In this document: one piece after another, positions 15,813-24,215 of the stretch
Numbering within the stretch: position 1 is the stretch's first letter
How the letters are laid out: the number at the start of each line of letters is the position of its first letter
DNA from: Thermoplasmata archaeon
Lineage (GTDB): Archaea > Thermoplasmatota > Thermoplasmata > Thermoplasmatales > Thermoplasmataceae
Length of the DNA: 34,252 nt
Direction of reading: 5' to 3'
NCBI GenBank assembly: GCA_021821635.1
Contig: JAKACH010000012.1
Location: 1 to 34,252, forward strand
Program-made: the position numbers and the translations under genes
Notes under the pieces: generated by a model
Told to the model about the DNA's origin: nothing
Seen by the model: only the letters and a program-made list of their open reading frames with translations
Databases searched by the model: none

Positions 15813-16775
15813 ATGATCGCCGGCACAAATGCCTCTATGCAGAAAAAGTCGCCATACATCACTTTCAACAGAGAATCCTGGAAAGAACTGAGGAACTCAA
15901 CCCCGTTGACACTCAAGGCCTCAGACCTTGAGGAAATAAAGGGACTCAACGAAAAGATCTCCCTGGATGAGGTTGTTGACATATATCTGCCACTTTCAAG
16001 ACTGCTGCATTTATATTATCGGGCATCAAGGGAGCTTTACGCTGCGAGAAGGGAATTTCTTGGGATTAAGCATGAAAAAATCACATTCATAATTGGAATA
16101 GCGGGAAGCGTTGCTGTTGGGAAGAGCACAACTGCAAGACTCCTGAAAACACTAATATCCGCCTGGCCTGAAAAACCTTCGGTGGATCTTATACCCACTG
16201 ATGGCTACATTTTTCCAAATAAGATTCTGCAGGAAAGGAATATCATGAACAGGAAAGGTTTTCCTGAGAGCTTTAACGTGAAGGAGCTTATATCCTTCCT
16301 TTATGACCTGAAGTCTGGAATCGGTGGCCTGAAGGTTCCGGTATATTCACACCTTCTCTATGATATTGTACCTGGTGAATACATTAGAGTGGATACGCCT
16401 GACATACTGATTCTCGAAGGCCTCAATGTGTTACAGACAAGAGGGATGAAGCAGGCACCGGAGCCAGAGCTTTTTGTTTCTGATTTCTTTGATTTTTCCA
16501 TTTATCTGGATGCGAATGAGTCAGATATCAAGGAGTGGTTCATAGAGAGATTCAAGGTACTCATGAAAACTGCTTTCCAGAAAAGAGAGTCGTATTTCCA
16601 CTCGTATTCGGAGCTCGACCAGGATAAAGCTGTTCAGACCGCAGGGAAAATATGGGAGGAGATTAACGCCGTGAACCTGCGGGAAAACATTGCTCCAACT
16701 AAGTTCCATGCACACCTGATACTTGAAAAGCAGAATGATCATTCGATAGGTAAAGTGTTGATGAGGAGAATATAG
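15813..16775 (+). CDS. coaA: Type I (bacterial CoaA-like) pantothenate kinase
   Basis: A 320-aa kinase for the first step of CoA synthesis, pantothenate plus ATP to 4'-phosphopantothenate. The P-loop GSVAVGKST is at 98-106; further motifs are PTDGYIFPN, KGFPESFN, PVYSHLLYD, DILILEGLNVLQ and FVSDFFDFSIYLDA. These match Escherichia coli CoaA (316 aa) nearly word for word. The Arg and His that bind CoA in E. coli CoaA (STTAR, YSH) are present. The family is bacterial, and most archaea use pantoate kinase plus phosphopantothenate synthetase instead, so ancient transfer is likely; I recall a similar enzyme reported from Picrophilus. ATG 15813 is preferred on the TATA box and because the homologous region starts about 10 residues later. 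Confidence 0.9.
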   Translation: MIAGTNASMQKKSPYITFNRESWKELRNSTPLTLKASDLEEIKGLNEKISLDEVVDIYLPLSRLLHLYYRASRELYAARREFLGIKHEKITFIIGIAGSVAVGKSTTARLLKTLISAWPEKPSVDLIPTDGYIFPNKILQERNIMNRKGFPESFNVKELISFLYDLKSGIGGLKVPVYSHLLYDIVPGEYIRVDTPDILILEGLNVLQTRGMKQAPEPELFVSDFFDFSIYLDANESDIKEWFIERFKVLMKTAFQKRESYFHSYSELDQDKAVQTAGKIWEEINAVNLRENIAPTKFHAHLILEKQNDHSIGKVLMRRI

Positions 16776-16840
16776 GGAATCCAGCGTAAATGGATGAATG
16801 ATAACGATAAATAACAACCTGCGTATGCTCTTGCGTTAAC

Positions 16841-18157
16841 ATGGAAACTGGAAAAGAAGAACCCACCAACTACAACAATGGAAGTGGCCCAAGTTATATG
16901 GCACCTGTACTGGGCTCTTTTTTCGGCTGGCTAATGGACGGGTACGTGACGATAGCCTATCTAATCCAGGTATCCACGATCATTCCGCTTTTCTTTCCTG
17001 GCAGCCTTTATATTGTGTATTTCTTTATTTTTGTGGTAAACGGTATTGCACGCGCCATAGGTGCAATATTCCTTGGAAACTTTATTGGTGATAGGCTTGG
17101 AAGGCAACGAATGCTGGTTGTCACAATACTGATATTTTCGCTGACTAGCTTCGCCCTAGGCTTCCTGCCTACCTACGCCCATATTGGCGCACTTGCCCCA
17201 ATAACAATGGGAATACTCCTCTTCTTTATGGGTCTCTTCGCCGGCGCCGAGTATGGCGGTGGAACAGCGCTATCCATGGAGAGTGTTCCCCGGAACAAGA
17301 GAAACCTGCTTGGAGCGTTCGTTCAGAGCGGATTCGGCGTTGGATACGCTCTTGTCGCCTTTGTCTTCTATATACTCACCGACTTCTTTGGCAGCAATTA
17401 CAGCAATATCGGCTGGAGGATACTCTTCTTCACCACAATAGTACCTGGTCTTTCTACCTTTGTGATACGGTACAAGGTACGTGAATCCTCTGTTTTCGAG
17501 AAAGCGAAGGAGAATAAGGAGCTCCTGCAGAAACCTGTATTTTCATTGTTCAGGCAATCTCTCGTTCCATTGCTTATTGTTGTTGCAATCGCAGGGAGCC
17601 TCCTGTTTGTAAATACGGCAACATTCAGTCTTTATCCGACAATATTTGAGCAGGTCGATCACTTTTCCAATCCCACCACCGGATTCTGGATTGCAATAAT
17701 CAACCTGGTTTCCATTGGAGGTGTGGTTCTCGGCGGCGTCATTGCTAACAGATCTTTGAAGAAACTTGTTTTCATGAAAATTTACGTGGTTGCATTCATA
17801 ATAGTCTCTGTCTTCACAGACCTATTCGCCTTCAGAACAAACCTCTCTGCAGTGGTCATAGCATTCTCTGCACAGGTATTTGTGGAGGCCATGATCTTTT
17901 CCACGCTTCCGGCATTCATGGCTGAATCCTTCAGCAAGAAATATCGGACGACCGGTGTAGGTTTCGCATACAACCTGGGAGCCACCATAGGATCTGTTGC
18001 CTTATTGATAATCCCCTACTATGCGGTGATCTATGGCTGGGCTTATTACTGGATATTGGTCGTCCTTGCTTCGTCGTTTGTCCTGTTAGCTGGAATTTTT
18101 ATTGCGGGATATGCCGCTGCAGGGGAACAGAAGCAGGTCGATTACATAACTCAATAA
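16841..18157 (+). CDS. MFS transporter, metabolite:H+ symporter type
   Basis: A 438-aa carrier with 12 predicted helices. The MFS motif between helices 2 and 3 reads GDRLGRQRM, and helix 4 carries GLFAGAEYGGG, typical of the sugar/organic-acid branch that includes sialate/lactate:H+ symporters (SHS, Jen1) and proline/betaine carriers. The helix 4-5 loop is MESVPRNKR. The substrate is not identifiable; a monocarboxylate is plausible. GATAAATA lies about 33 nt upstream of ATG 16841, so it has its own promoter, and it converges with the amidohydrolase gene. Confidence 0.85.
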   Translation: METGKEEPTNYNNGSGPSYMAPVLGSFFGWLMDGYVTIAYLIQVSTIIPLFFPGSLYIVYFFIFVVNGIARAIGAIFLGNFIGDRLGRQRMLVVTILIFSLTSFALGFLPTYAHIGALAPITMGILLFFMGLFAGAEYGGGTALSMESVPRNKRNLLGAFVQSGFGVGYALVAFVFYILTDFFGSNYSNIGWRILFFTTIVPGLSTFVIRYKVRESSVFEKAKENKELLQKPVFSLFRQSLVPLLIVVAIAGSLLFVNTATFSLYPTIFEQVDHFSNPTTGFWIAIINLVSIGGVVLGGVIANRSLKKLVFMKIYVVAFIIVSVFTDLFAFRTNLSAVVIAFSAQVFVEAMIFSTLPAFMAESFSKKYRTTGVGFAYNLGATIGSVALLIIPYYAVIYGWAYYWILVVLASSFVLLAGIFIAGYAAAGEQKQVDYITQ

Positions 18158-18176
18158 TTGCAGTGACTATTAAGGA

Positions 18177-19304
18177 TCACTGCTCAACAAGGATCCTGCC
18201 CTCACCAATAACCATCGAAGGATGGCTGGTCAGATCAAATGGATCCCCTGACCATACTACCATGGATGATTTGTAGCCCTTCTTTACGCTCCCGATGCCC
18301 TCTGCTCCTATGATATGAGCGGTAGCACTTGTTACATGAGATATTGCTTCTGCCTTGCTCATCCCGAACCTAAGAAAGTGTCGCATAGTGTAGAACATAT
18401 TTCTCTGCAGAATAACGGGATGGTCGCTCATCATACCGAATTTAACGCCAGATTTCATAACATGCTCGCAGTTCCGCCACGTCTCATGCTTCAATTCGAC
18501 CTTGTAAGGATGCGAATCCAGAGGACCATAAATGAGCGGTATGTTGAGCTTCCTGAGATCCTCAAATGGCAAAGCCCGGAAAATGTCGAGCCCATGGTTC
18601 ACTACAAATTTAAACCCGAATTCCTTGGCAAGCTGTGTCGCAATGTAGAGGTCATCTTCCTTGTGCAGATGGATCATCAACTTGTATTTCCCGGAAAGTA
18701 TATCCATGAATACTTCAGTCAGTGGTTCCATTTCTTCTGGGAGCTTCTTCTTTTTGTCCAGAAGCTTTTTTGCCTTGACCGCCTTGGAGAAATTTTCACG
18801 TAATAAAGCCACCGCTCCCATCCTTGTCGAAGGTCTCTTGCCTTTCCATTCCACTGTACTTCGAGGATTGTAGCCGAGAGCGGCCTTGATTCCTATCTCC
18901 TTGATGAATGCATCTTTTGTGTTGCCGGCAAAGTTTCTTATCAGGGCAGCCTTTCCACCAATTGGGTTGCCGCTGCCCGGCAGCACAGTCGAGTAGAGAA
19001 CGCCAGACTCGACGGATTCCGTGAACGCATGATCATCCATATAAATGCTGTCAATGGCCCTTACAAGCGGGTAAATGGAGTCCATTTTTTCGTTCGCTTC
19101 GCCCTCGTACATGGGTTCCCCTGCCCTGTCCATTCCTATATGACTGTGACCATCAACTATTGCAGGCGTGACGATACCTTCAGCAATAAGCTCACCTTCT
19201 GGCCTCTTTTTCCCGATATAACTAATCTCATTATCAAACGCAATGTACTGGTCCCTGCTTTCTGTTGTCCCGTCATATAGAGTGGTAGCCTTGATTACTT
19301 TCAT
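18177..19304 (-). CDS. Amidohydrolase-superfamily metal-dependent hydrolase
   Basis: A 375-aa protein with the amidohydrolase TIM-barrel metal ligands: DGHSHIGM (HxH) at the end of strand 1, MIHLHKED (HxH), VNHGLD and the late MMSDHPV Asp. An N-terminal beta-sandwich (residues 1-45) and C-terminal VKKGYKSSMVVWSGDPFD segment are typical of imidazolonepropionase-like and related cyclic-amide hydrolases. The substrate is unknown. The DHP motif and overall layout resemble archaeal proteins annotated as imidazolonepropionase-related amidohydrolases, but no histidine-degradation genes are nearby. TTTATTTTTTA-like AT-rich sequence at 19325-19337 lies 21-33 nt from the ATG and may be its TATA element. 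Confidence 0.82.
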   Translation of the reverse strand: MKVIKATTLYDGTTESRDQYIAFDNEISYIGKKRPEGELIAEGIVTPAIVDGHSHIGMDRAGEPMYEGEANEKMDSIYPLVRAIDSIYMDDHAFTESVESGVLYSTVLPGSGNPIGGKAALIRNFAGNTKDAFIKEIGIKAALGYNPRSTVEWKGKRPSTRMGAVALLRENFSKAVKAKKLLDKKKKLPEEMEPLTEVFMDILSGKYKLMIHLHKEDDLYIATQLAKEFGFKFVVNHGLDIFRALPFEDLRKLNIPLIYGPLDSHPYKVELKHETWRNCEHVMKSGVKFGMMSDHPVILQRNMFYTMRHFLRFGMSKAEAISHVTSATAHIIGAEGIGSVKKGYKSSMVVWSGDPFDLTSHPSMVIGEGRILVEQ

Positions 19305-19450
19305 AATTTGTAACCTTATGATTGTATTTATTTTTTACATATCACTTTTTTTCATGATTTGCTCAGATCAATTCAGATAATTGAATGCATCTGAAGCATT
19401 TAAAACAACTTCGAATATCTTTCATCTTGATCTTCTTACGATCGCTTAAG

Positions 19451-19460
19451 AATTTTAATT
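19451..19460 (+). promoter_or_regulatory. TATA box of the 19482 gene
   Basis: AATTTTAATT, 22-31 nt before ATG 19482, consistent with a leaderless transcript. The 177-nt gap to the divergent amidohydrolase holds both promoters. Confidence 0.4.
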
Positions 19461-19481
19461 GTATTGCTAATGTGATCGATC

Positions 19482-19850
19482 ATGAGATGGAAATGGATCT
19501 GGGACGTTAAGGCCGCAGAGGTTTATTTGATCGTGAAGTTTGTTGCCTTCGGTCCATTTATGCTTTTGATTCACAGCAACCAGAATGTTGGATCGATTAT
19601 ATTTGCGGATAATCCATTTGCCTATTTCATGATAAATGCTCTGGTAGTCGCCACGCTGGCTGTGTGTTTCATGTTTGTTGTTGATTCTTTTTTAAAGAAA
19701 AAATACGGAAAAGTCGATCTGAACATATTTCGATATCTTGAATCGCGCTGCCCATTGGATCAGATGTGTGGTATATTGTGTCAACTTAGTACAAAAATAA
19801 CATATCCGGCGCTCCGATATGTGAAGGTTGAAGGGATCGCTTTATCGTAA
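19482..19850 (+). CDS. Small membrane protein of unknown function
   Basis: A 122-aa protein with two hydrophobic helices, about residues 14-32 (YLIVKFVAFGPFMLLI) and 45-68 (PFAYFMINALVVATLAVCFMFVV). A basic KKKYGK and a cysteine-containing tail (CPLDQMCGILC) follow. Six residues at the C-terminus overlap the next gene by 23 nt in another frame. I do not recognise the family. The close overlap suggests translational coupling to the Pop5-like protein downstream. Confidence 0.55.
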   Translation: MRWKWIWDVKAAEVYLIVKFVAFGPFMLLIHSNQNVGSIIFADNPFAYFMINALVVATLAVCFMFVVDSFLKKKYGKVDLNIFRYLESRCPLDQMCGILCQLSTKITYPALRYVKVEGIALS

Positions 19851-20085
19851 GAGATATGTGCTCATAAAGGCAGATAGCAACGAAGACCTTGGGATGGCAC
19901 TGGATAAGATCAGGAAAAGGTTCGGATCGAAGATGAAATTCAGGGAAGATCCCTATGCAATTGTTCTGACCGACCAGTTCCAGAAAGACAGTCTCTGTCT
20001 CTACATAGAGAAGGATCTCAAAGGCACAGTTGTAGTTACTGTAAGCGGTACGATCAAGAAGTGCAAGGAGAAAATCGGAGCCTAG
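19828..20085 (+). CDS. rnp2: Putative RNase P protein component 2 (Pop5/Rnp2-like)
   Basis: An 85-aa basic protein starting at a TTG that overlaps the upstream gene. The sequence KRYVLIKADSN, a central FGSKMKF, a beta strand AIVLTDQF and the C-terminal VSGTIKKCKEKIG resemble the Pop5/Rpp14 fold: an N-terminal strand with RYxL and a final S-G-T-I-K-K signature. Such proteins bind the catalytic domain of RNase P RNA in tRNA 5' maturation. It is shorter than usual (110-120 aa) and divergent, as expected in Thermoplasmatales, so the call is tentative. It converges with rfcL with a 3-nt gap. Confidence 0.5.
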   Translation: MKGSLYRKRYVLIKADSNEDLGMALDKIRKRFGSKMKFREDPYAIVLTDQFQKDSLCLYIEKDLKGTVVVTVSGTIKKCKEKIGA

Positions 20086-20088
20086 ACA

Positions 20089-21354
20089 TTACTTGCCGCC
20101 AATTATTCTGGCTTCTGCCTCGGACAGCAGCAACCTGGTTGCTAAAGATGAAAATTCCTGCCCGGAATATTGTGCAAGAAGCCGGAAAAACCATTCGTAT
20201 GCCGAGATTGTTCCAGTGGATGAATGATTGAATCTGGCGAGCTTCAGCTGAACAGATTTTCTGGCTTCCCTTGAATCCCTTACAGCAGACATCCTGCTGA
20301 GGAAAACAGGAAACTGGAACTTCAGGAAATGCTTCGGAGAATTTTCCAATACGGATCCAGTGAGAGCAGCTATTTCCTGTGCATAGCCCTGGAAAGCGAA
20401 ATGCTGTTTCTTGATCACATAGCCATTGTAAAGATCTGCGATTGCCAGGTTCTCGTAAGAGGATGCAAGATCCCCGGGGTTGTCCGCTACATCGACAAGA
20501 TTCTCATCAATCCAGAGCAGGAACTGATCGACTGTAAAATCCTTATCTGCAATTGACGCCAGGCTCTTTACCGGATCCCTGTCTATCAGGATGCTCTCGA
20601 GTGACCTGAAAATGTTGCTAGGCTCATCCCTGTCTCCCGATATTGTTGCCGAGACAGTTGATGCAGCGGCCTCTACGTCGTTCAAGATTGCACGTATATC
20701 AGTTCCATTTCGCTCAAATATCTCGTTGAGGATTTCCGGTCCCAGAGATTTCCCCTCCTTTACAAGGATTTCCCTCACACGCTTCAATAGCTTGAGCCTG
20801 AAATTCTTGGAATTGTTGTCATTTCTCCTTGCAAACTGCTTAAACTCTATTGCATCCGAACCGGATATTACAGTGTCTGCGCCATTCTTTCTCCTGAACT
20901 CGTAGAAGTCGTTCATTGTCAGGATTATGGGACATGCGGTGCTCCTGATTATGGAACCAAGCTCCCGAATTCCTCCTGAGTCTGTCCCGGTTCTACCAGC
21001 GTCTATGTTATCGGCCTCGTCTATCAGTATGATCTTATCTGGCTTCTTATCAGGTTCGGAATAGTTGGAAAAAATGTCTCTAGTCATAGCCGCATTGCCG
21101 GCGATTTCCTTCATCTTATCGCTGTTTCTCTGGGATGACCCGTTCATCTCTATAACAGGTATACCAAAACTGCTCGCAATGCAGTAAGCAGTACTGCTTT
21201 TCCCAGTTCCTGGCGGCCCATAGAGGATGAGTCCCTTCTTCTGGGGCCTTCCGGAAATCCATTTCTCCACCCAGGAATATATCTTGGTGTACAGGTCATC
21301 TGTTATGACTATATCCTGCAGTGTCTGCGGTCTGTATTTTTCACTCCATGGCAT
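20089..21354 (-). CDS. rfcL: Replication factor C large subunit (clamp loader)
   Basis: A 421-aa AAA+ ATPase that opens and loads the PCNA clamp with the small RFC subunits. It starts MPWSEKYRP, the RFC box of archaeal RfcL. Walker A GPPGTGKSS is at 46-54, Walker B IILIDEAD at 108-115, and sensor I lies in PIILTMNDFYEFRR. The C-terminal half is the helical collar domain. The last residues (LLSEAEARIIGGK) contain no obvious PIP box (QxxLxxFF), although many archaeal RfcL proteins end in one. ATG 21354 is supported by the motif start. It diverges from the flippase gene across an 88-nt region. Confidence 0.93.
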   Translation of the reverse strand: MPWSEKYRPQTLQDIVITDDLYTKIYSWVEKWISGRPQKKGLILYGPPGTGKSSTAYCIASSFGIPVIEMNGSSQRNSDKMKEIAGNAAMTRDIFSNYSEPDKKPDKIILIDEADNIDAGRTGTDSGGIRELGSIIRSTACPIILTMNDFYEFRRKNGADTVISGSDAIEFKQFARRNDNNSKNFRLKLLKRVREILVKEGKSLGPEILNEIFERNGTDIRAILNDVEAAASTVSATISGDRDEPSNIFRSLESILIDRDPVKSLASIADKDFTVDQFLLWIDENLVDVADNPGDLASSYENLAIADLYNGYVIKKQHFAFQGYAQEIAALTGSVLENSPKHFLKFQFPVFLSRMSAVRDSREARKSVQLKLARFNHSSTGTISAYEWFFRLLAQYSGQEFSSLATRLLLSEAEARIIGGK

Positions 21355-21413
21355 CCTGTCTTCATCCCAGGAAAGGAATTCCCCTCTCTGAATTCTGCAT
21401 TAACAGCATGGAT

Positions 21414-21423
21414 AATATTTATT
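21414..21423 (+). promoter_or_regulatory. TATA box of the flippase gene
   Basis: AATATTTATT, 20-29 nt before the GTG at 21443. The sequence is nearly symmetrical, so it may serve the divergent rfcL as well, though at a longer distance. Confidence 0.45.
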
Positions 21424-21442
21424 CTCTTTTTTAGATACCGGC

Positions 21443-22978
21443 GTGTTGTTTACATCCAAGACGCCTGTTCTTGTTGTTCAGAATTTTCTGAATAGTGTAT
21501 TCGGACTTGTTGGCGTTTACTTCATCACAAGGTACTATCCGGTTGCCTGGGGTATACTTTCATTCGGCATTGGATTTGTTGGAGTCATGTCGTTTCTTAC
21601 TGACATGGGTTATTCTACAGCATATGTCAGATACCTTTCATCGGGTGAGGATGAGGGATCTGCTAATTCCAATTACCTGCTGATCAAACTCGTACTTGGA
21701 TTCATCTTTGCAGTAGCAACTTACGGCGCCCTTCTCGTCTGGACGGCTATACTGCACAAGGGTTTCGAGTATTCGGTAGAATACTGGGTGGTCCTGGGCC
21801 TCATACCATACTATTTCTTCGTAAGCATGGGTTCTTTTCCGCAGTCATACCACAGATCGCATATGCGGGCAGCCAAATATGCCATTCCCCTTATCGCCGA
21901 TGCAATCATCAGAAATTCACTTTTCATAATGATAGGAGTAATCGCAGTCCTGAGACCTGGATTTCTTTCTGAGACCACTGCAGCTATTTTTGTTTCACTC
22001 GCATATGATTTCTCCTACTTTGCATATTTTGCCATATCCTACTACCTGGGCAGACCCTGGAAATTCTCTAAAATTAGCATGTCTGTTATAAAAAAGTATA
22101 CCCGGATAGCGGTTCCCCTTTCACTTGCGGCAATAATAGGAACGGTGAATGGAAACCTTGACAAGGTTATTGTCCAGTTCTTCTGGGGGGATTTTGCAAC
22201 GGGCGGTTTTTACCTTGCGCAAAAAATTGCACTGATACTTAGCAGTCTGGGCACAGCTATCACCACATTCTTCTTACCTGTGCTTTCAAGGTTGCATTCC
22301 GAGCAGGATTTGAAGAATCTTAACTCTCAGACAAACGAGTTCGAACGCCTTGTTGTTATTTTTATACTTCCATTTGTGGTTGTAAGTTTGTTCCTGAGCT
22401 ATAATATAATGAGGATATTCAGCGCGATATACACGCCATACTCCGACATTCTTGCAGTTCTTTCGATAAACGCGCTATTTGTTGTGCTGATGGTTCCTTC
22501 AAGTTCTGCCCTCATAGCGAAGGGAAAAGCAAGATCGGTTGGTCTCCTTACAGTCATCACGCTCATCATGAATATCGCACTTAACCTGATACTTATACCA
22601 AGAAGTCTTTTTGGAATAACGTTCCTGTCTCTCGGCCCTCTTGGGGGAGGTGTCAGCTCGCTCATTGCCAGCGTCTTCCTGTACCTGTCTCTCAGGCTTT
22701 CTCTATACAGGACTTCCGGGATTTCCTTCAGTGCTAAGACGTTCTACCCTGCGGTACCAGCAGCTGTTGAAGCCTTGTTCATTTTTGTGTTTACGATGTA
22801 TATCAATCCGCAGAGAATATTCATCCTTCTTCCGCTGGTCGTTGGTTCTGTGCTTCTCTTCATAGGTGTGCTTCTCCTGACAGGACAGATGCAGTGGAAG
22901 GATTTCTCTGCATTTGTGACAAACCTGCTGAACCCGTTTCACCTGACCAATACGCTGAAAAGCGAACGAAAGGAATGA
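21443..22978 (+). CDS. Polysaccharide/oligosaccharide flippase (MOP/MATE superfamily, Wzx-like)
   Basis: A 511-aa integral membrane protein with about 12-14 helices and the arrangement of the PST/Wzx flippases: an N-terminal VQNFLNSVFGLVGVYFITRYY helix, DKVIVQFFWGDFATGGFYLAQKIA in the middle and a long run of C-terminal helices. It would move lipid-linked sugars for S-layer glycosylation or glycolipids. No glycosyltransferases adjoin it. The start is GTG at 21443 (a TTG follows directly), placed by a TATA box about 25 nt upstream. Its stop is 2 nt from the stop of the convergent acyl-CoA dehydrogenase. Confidence 0.85.
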   Translation: MLFTSKTPVLVVQNFLNSVFGLVGVYFITRYYPVAWGILSFGIGFVGVMSFLTDMGYSTAYVRYLSSGEDEGSANSNYLLIKLVLGFIFAVATYGALLVWTAILHKGFEYSVEYWVVLGLIPYYFFVSMGSFPQSYHRSHMRAAKYAIPLIADAIIRNSLFIMIGVIAVLRPGFLSETTAAIFVSLAYDFSYFAYFAISYYLGRPWKFSKISMSVIKKYTRIAVPLSLAAIIGTVNGNLDKVIVQFFWGDFATGGFYLAQKIALILSSLGTAITTFFLPVLSRLHSEQDLKNLNSQTNEFERLVVIFILPFVVVSLFLSYNIMRIFSAIYTPYSDILAVLSINALFVVLMVPSSSALIAKGKARSVGLLTVITLIMNIALNLILIPRSLFGITFLSLGPLGGGVSSLIASVFLYLSLRLSLYRTSGISFSAKTFYPAVPAAVEALFIFVFTMYINPQRIFILLPLVVGSVLLFIGVLLLTGQMQWKDFSAFVTNLLNPFHLTNTLKSERKE

Positions 22979-22980
22979 AT

Positions 22981-24168
22981 TTACATATTTTCCTTGCCGA
23001 CGGTCTCCCTGGCTATGATGACTTTCATTATTTCCCTAGAACCCTCAGCCAGCTGGAATGATCTTATTCCCCTGAGAGCCCACTCTTCTGGACATTCCTT
23101 GGAATATCCGAAGGCACCCTGCCACTGAAGTGCATCGTTTATGGCGTCAAATGCCCATGTGGTGGTAAGGAGTTTTGCTACAGCAATTTCCTTGCTCACC
23201 TGGAACCTCGTGAAGCGTCCCGATTTTTGCTCTGCGGAATACATCCAGAGGGCCTTGTATGCAATGGTTCTGGCCGCTTCTATCCTGGCAACATGATCAG
23301 CCAGCTGGAACTGCAGACCCTGGAACTTGACAATAGGCTTGCCGAAGGCATCCCTTTGTTTCATGTATTCGACGCCGTTCTCCAGGGATTTAAGTGCGGC
23401 ACCGGCAGATATAACGGATATTAGACCGCGGGCAAATTCGAAGCCTTCGTGTATTATCTTGAAGCCGCCATTCAGGTTTCCAAGCATGTATTCCCTTGGT
23501 ATGCTGACGTCCTTGAAGCTGAATGCCGCCCAGGACGAACCTTCCCTCCCCATCTCCTCCAGGTAAGTAACATCAAATGATTTGTCGTACGGCATATAGA
23601 AGAGAGAGACTCCGTCTGTCTTCTTTGCCTGATCCGTCTTAAGAACAGTGACAAAACCTCCGCCAATCTCGGCTATGTCTCTGACAAGGCTGATATATGC
23701 CTTCTCGCCTGTTGCGAGATAGCTGCCTTTCTTCTCGATTGCATATGATTTCATTGACCCGATGTCGGATCCGTAATTAGGTTCAGTGGAAGCAATTCCA
23801 ACTATTCTTTCGCCTTTGACCACTTTTGGCAGCAACTCCTCCTTCAGTGTTTGCGTACCATACTTGGAGACCAGGTAGGACCACGCGTTGTCCACAAGGA
23901 AAAGAACAGGTATGGATGCTGTAGGATCGGCTCTTGATATCTCCTCGGCAACAATGGCGGTAGAGATTGGATCGGCCCCCATTCCACCGTACTCCTCGGG
24001 CACGTTCATTCCCAGGAAATTCATTTTTGCCATTGCCTTCCAGATAGACTGCGGCATCCTCCTGTCATGCATCATCTGCTTAATTTTGGGTGAAATTTCG
24101 CGTTCACAGAATTCCCTAGCAGTCTGGCGAAGAAGTTCTTGTTCATCACTAAAAGAATAATCCAGCAT
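22981..24168 (-). CDS. Acyl-CoA dehydrogenase
   Basis: A 395-aa canonical member: LDYSFSDEQELLRQTAREF start, GIASTEPNYGSD FAD/substrate segment, ARGLISVISAGAA helix, MKQRDAFGKPI and the catalytic base Glu375 in FQLAEGSREIMKVI. It oxidises an acyl-CoA and passes electrons to ETF. Unlike the operonic pair at 13086-15253 it is a single gene with its own promoter. The TATA box is embedded in a 6-bp inverted repeat about 30 nt upstream of the ATG, pointing to repressor control. Substrate chain length cannot be judged from the sequence. Confidence 0.92.
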   Translation of the reverse strand: MLDYSFSDEQELLRQTAREFCEREISPKIKQMMHDRRMPQSIWKAMAKMNFLGMNVPEEYGGMGADPISTAIVAEEISRADPTASIPVLFLVDNAWSYLVSKYGTQTLKEELLPKVVKGERIVGIASTEPNYGSDIGSMKSYAIEKKGSYLATGEKAYISLVRDIAEIGGGFVTVLKTDQAKKTDGVSLFYMPYDKSFDVTYLEEMGREGSSWAAFSFKDVSIPREYMLGNLNGGFKIIHEGFEFARGLISVISAGAALKSLENGVEYMKQRDAFGKPIVKFQGLQFQLADHVARIEAARTIAYKALWMYSAEQKSGRFTRFQVSKEIAVAKLLTTTWAFDAINDALQWQGAFGYSKECPEEWALRGIRSFQLAEGSREIMKVIIARETVGKENM

Positions 24169-24188
24169 AGATCATCAGCACATGATGC

Positions 24189-24208
24189 TTAGATTATATA
24201 ATATCTAA
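24189..24208 (-). promoter_or_regulatory. TATA box inside an inverted repeat (putative operator) upstream of acyl-CoA dehydrogenase
   Basis: TTAGAT (24189-24194) and ATCTAA (24203-24208) are perfect inverted arms around TATATAAT. On the minus strand the centre acts as a TATA box 27-34 nt from ATG 24168. A dimeric repressor bound here would block TBP. Confidence 0.5.
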
Positions 24209-24215
24209 ATGCCAT

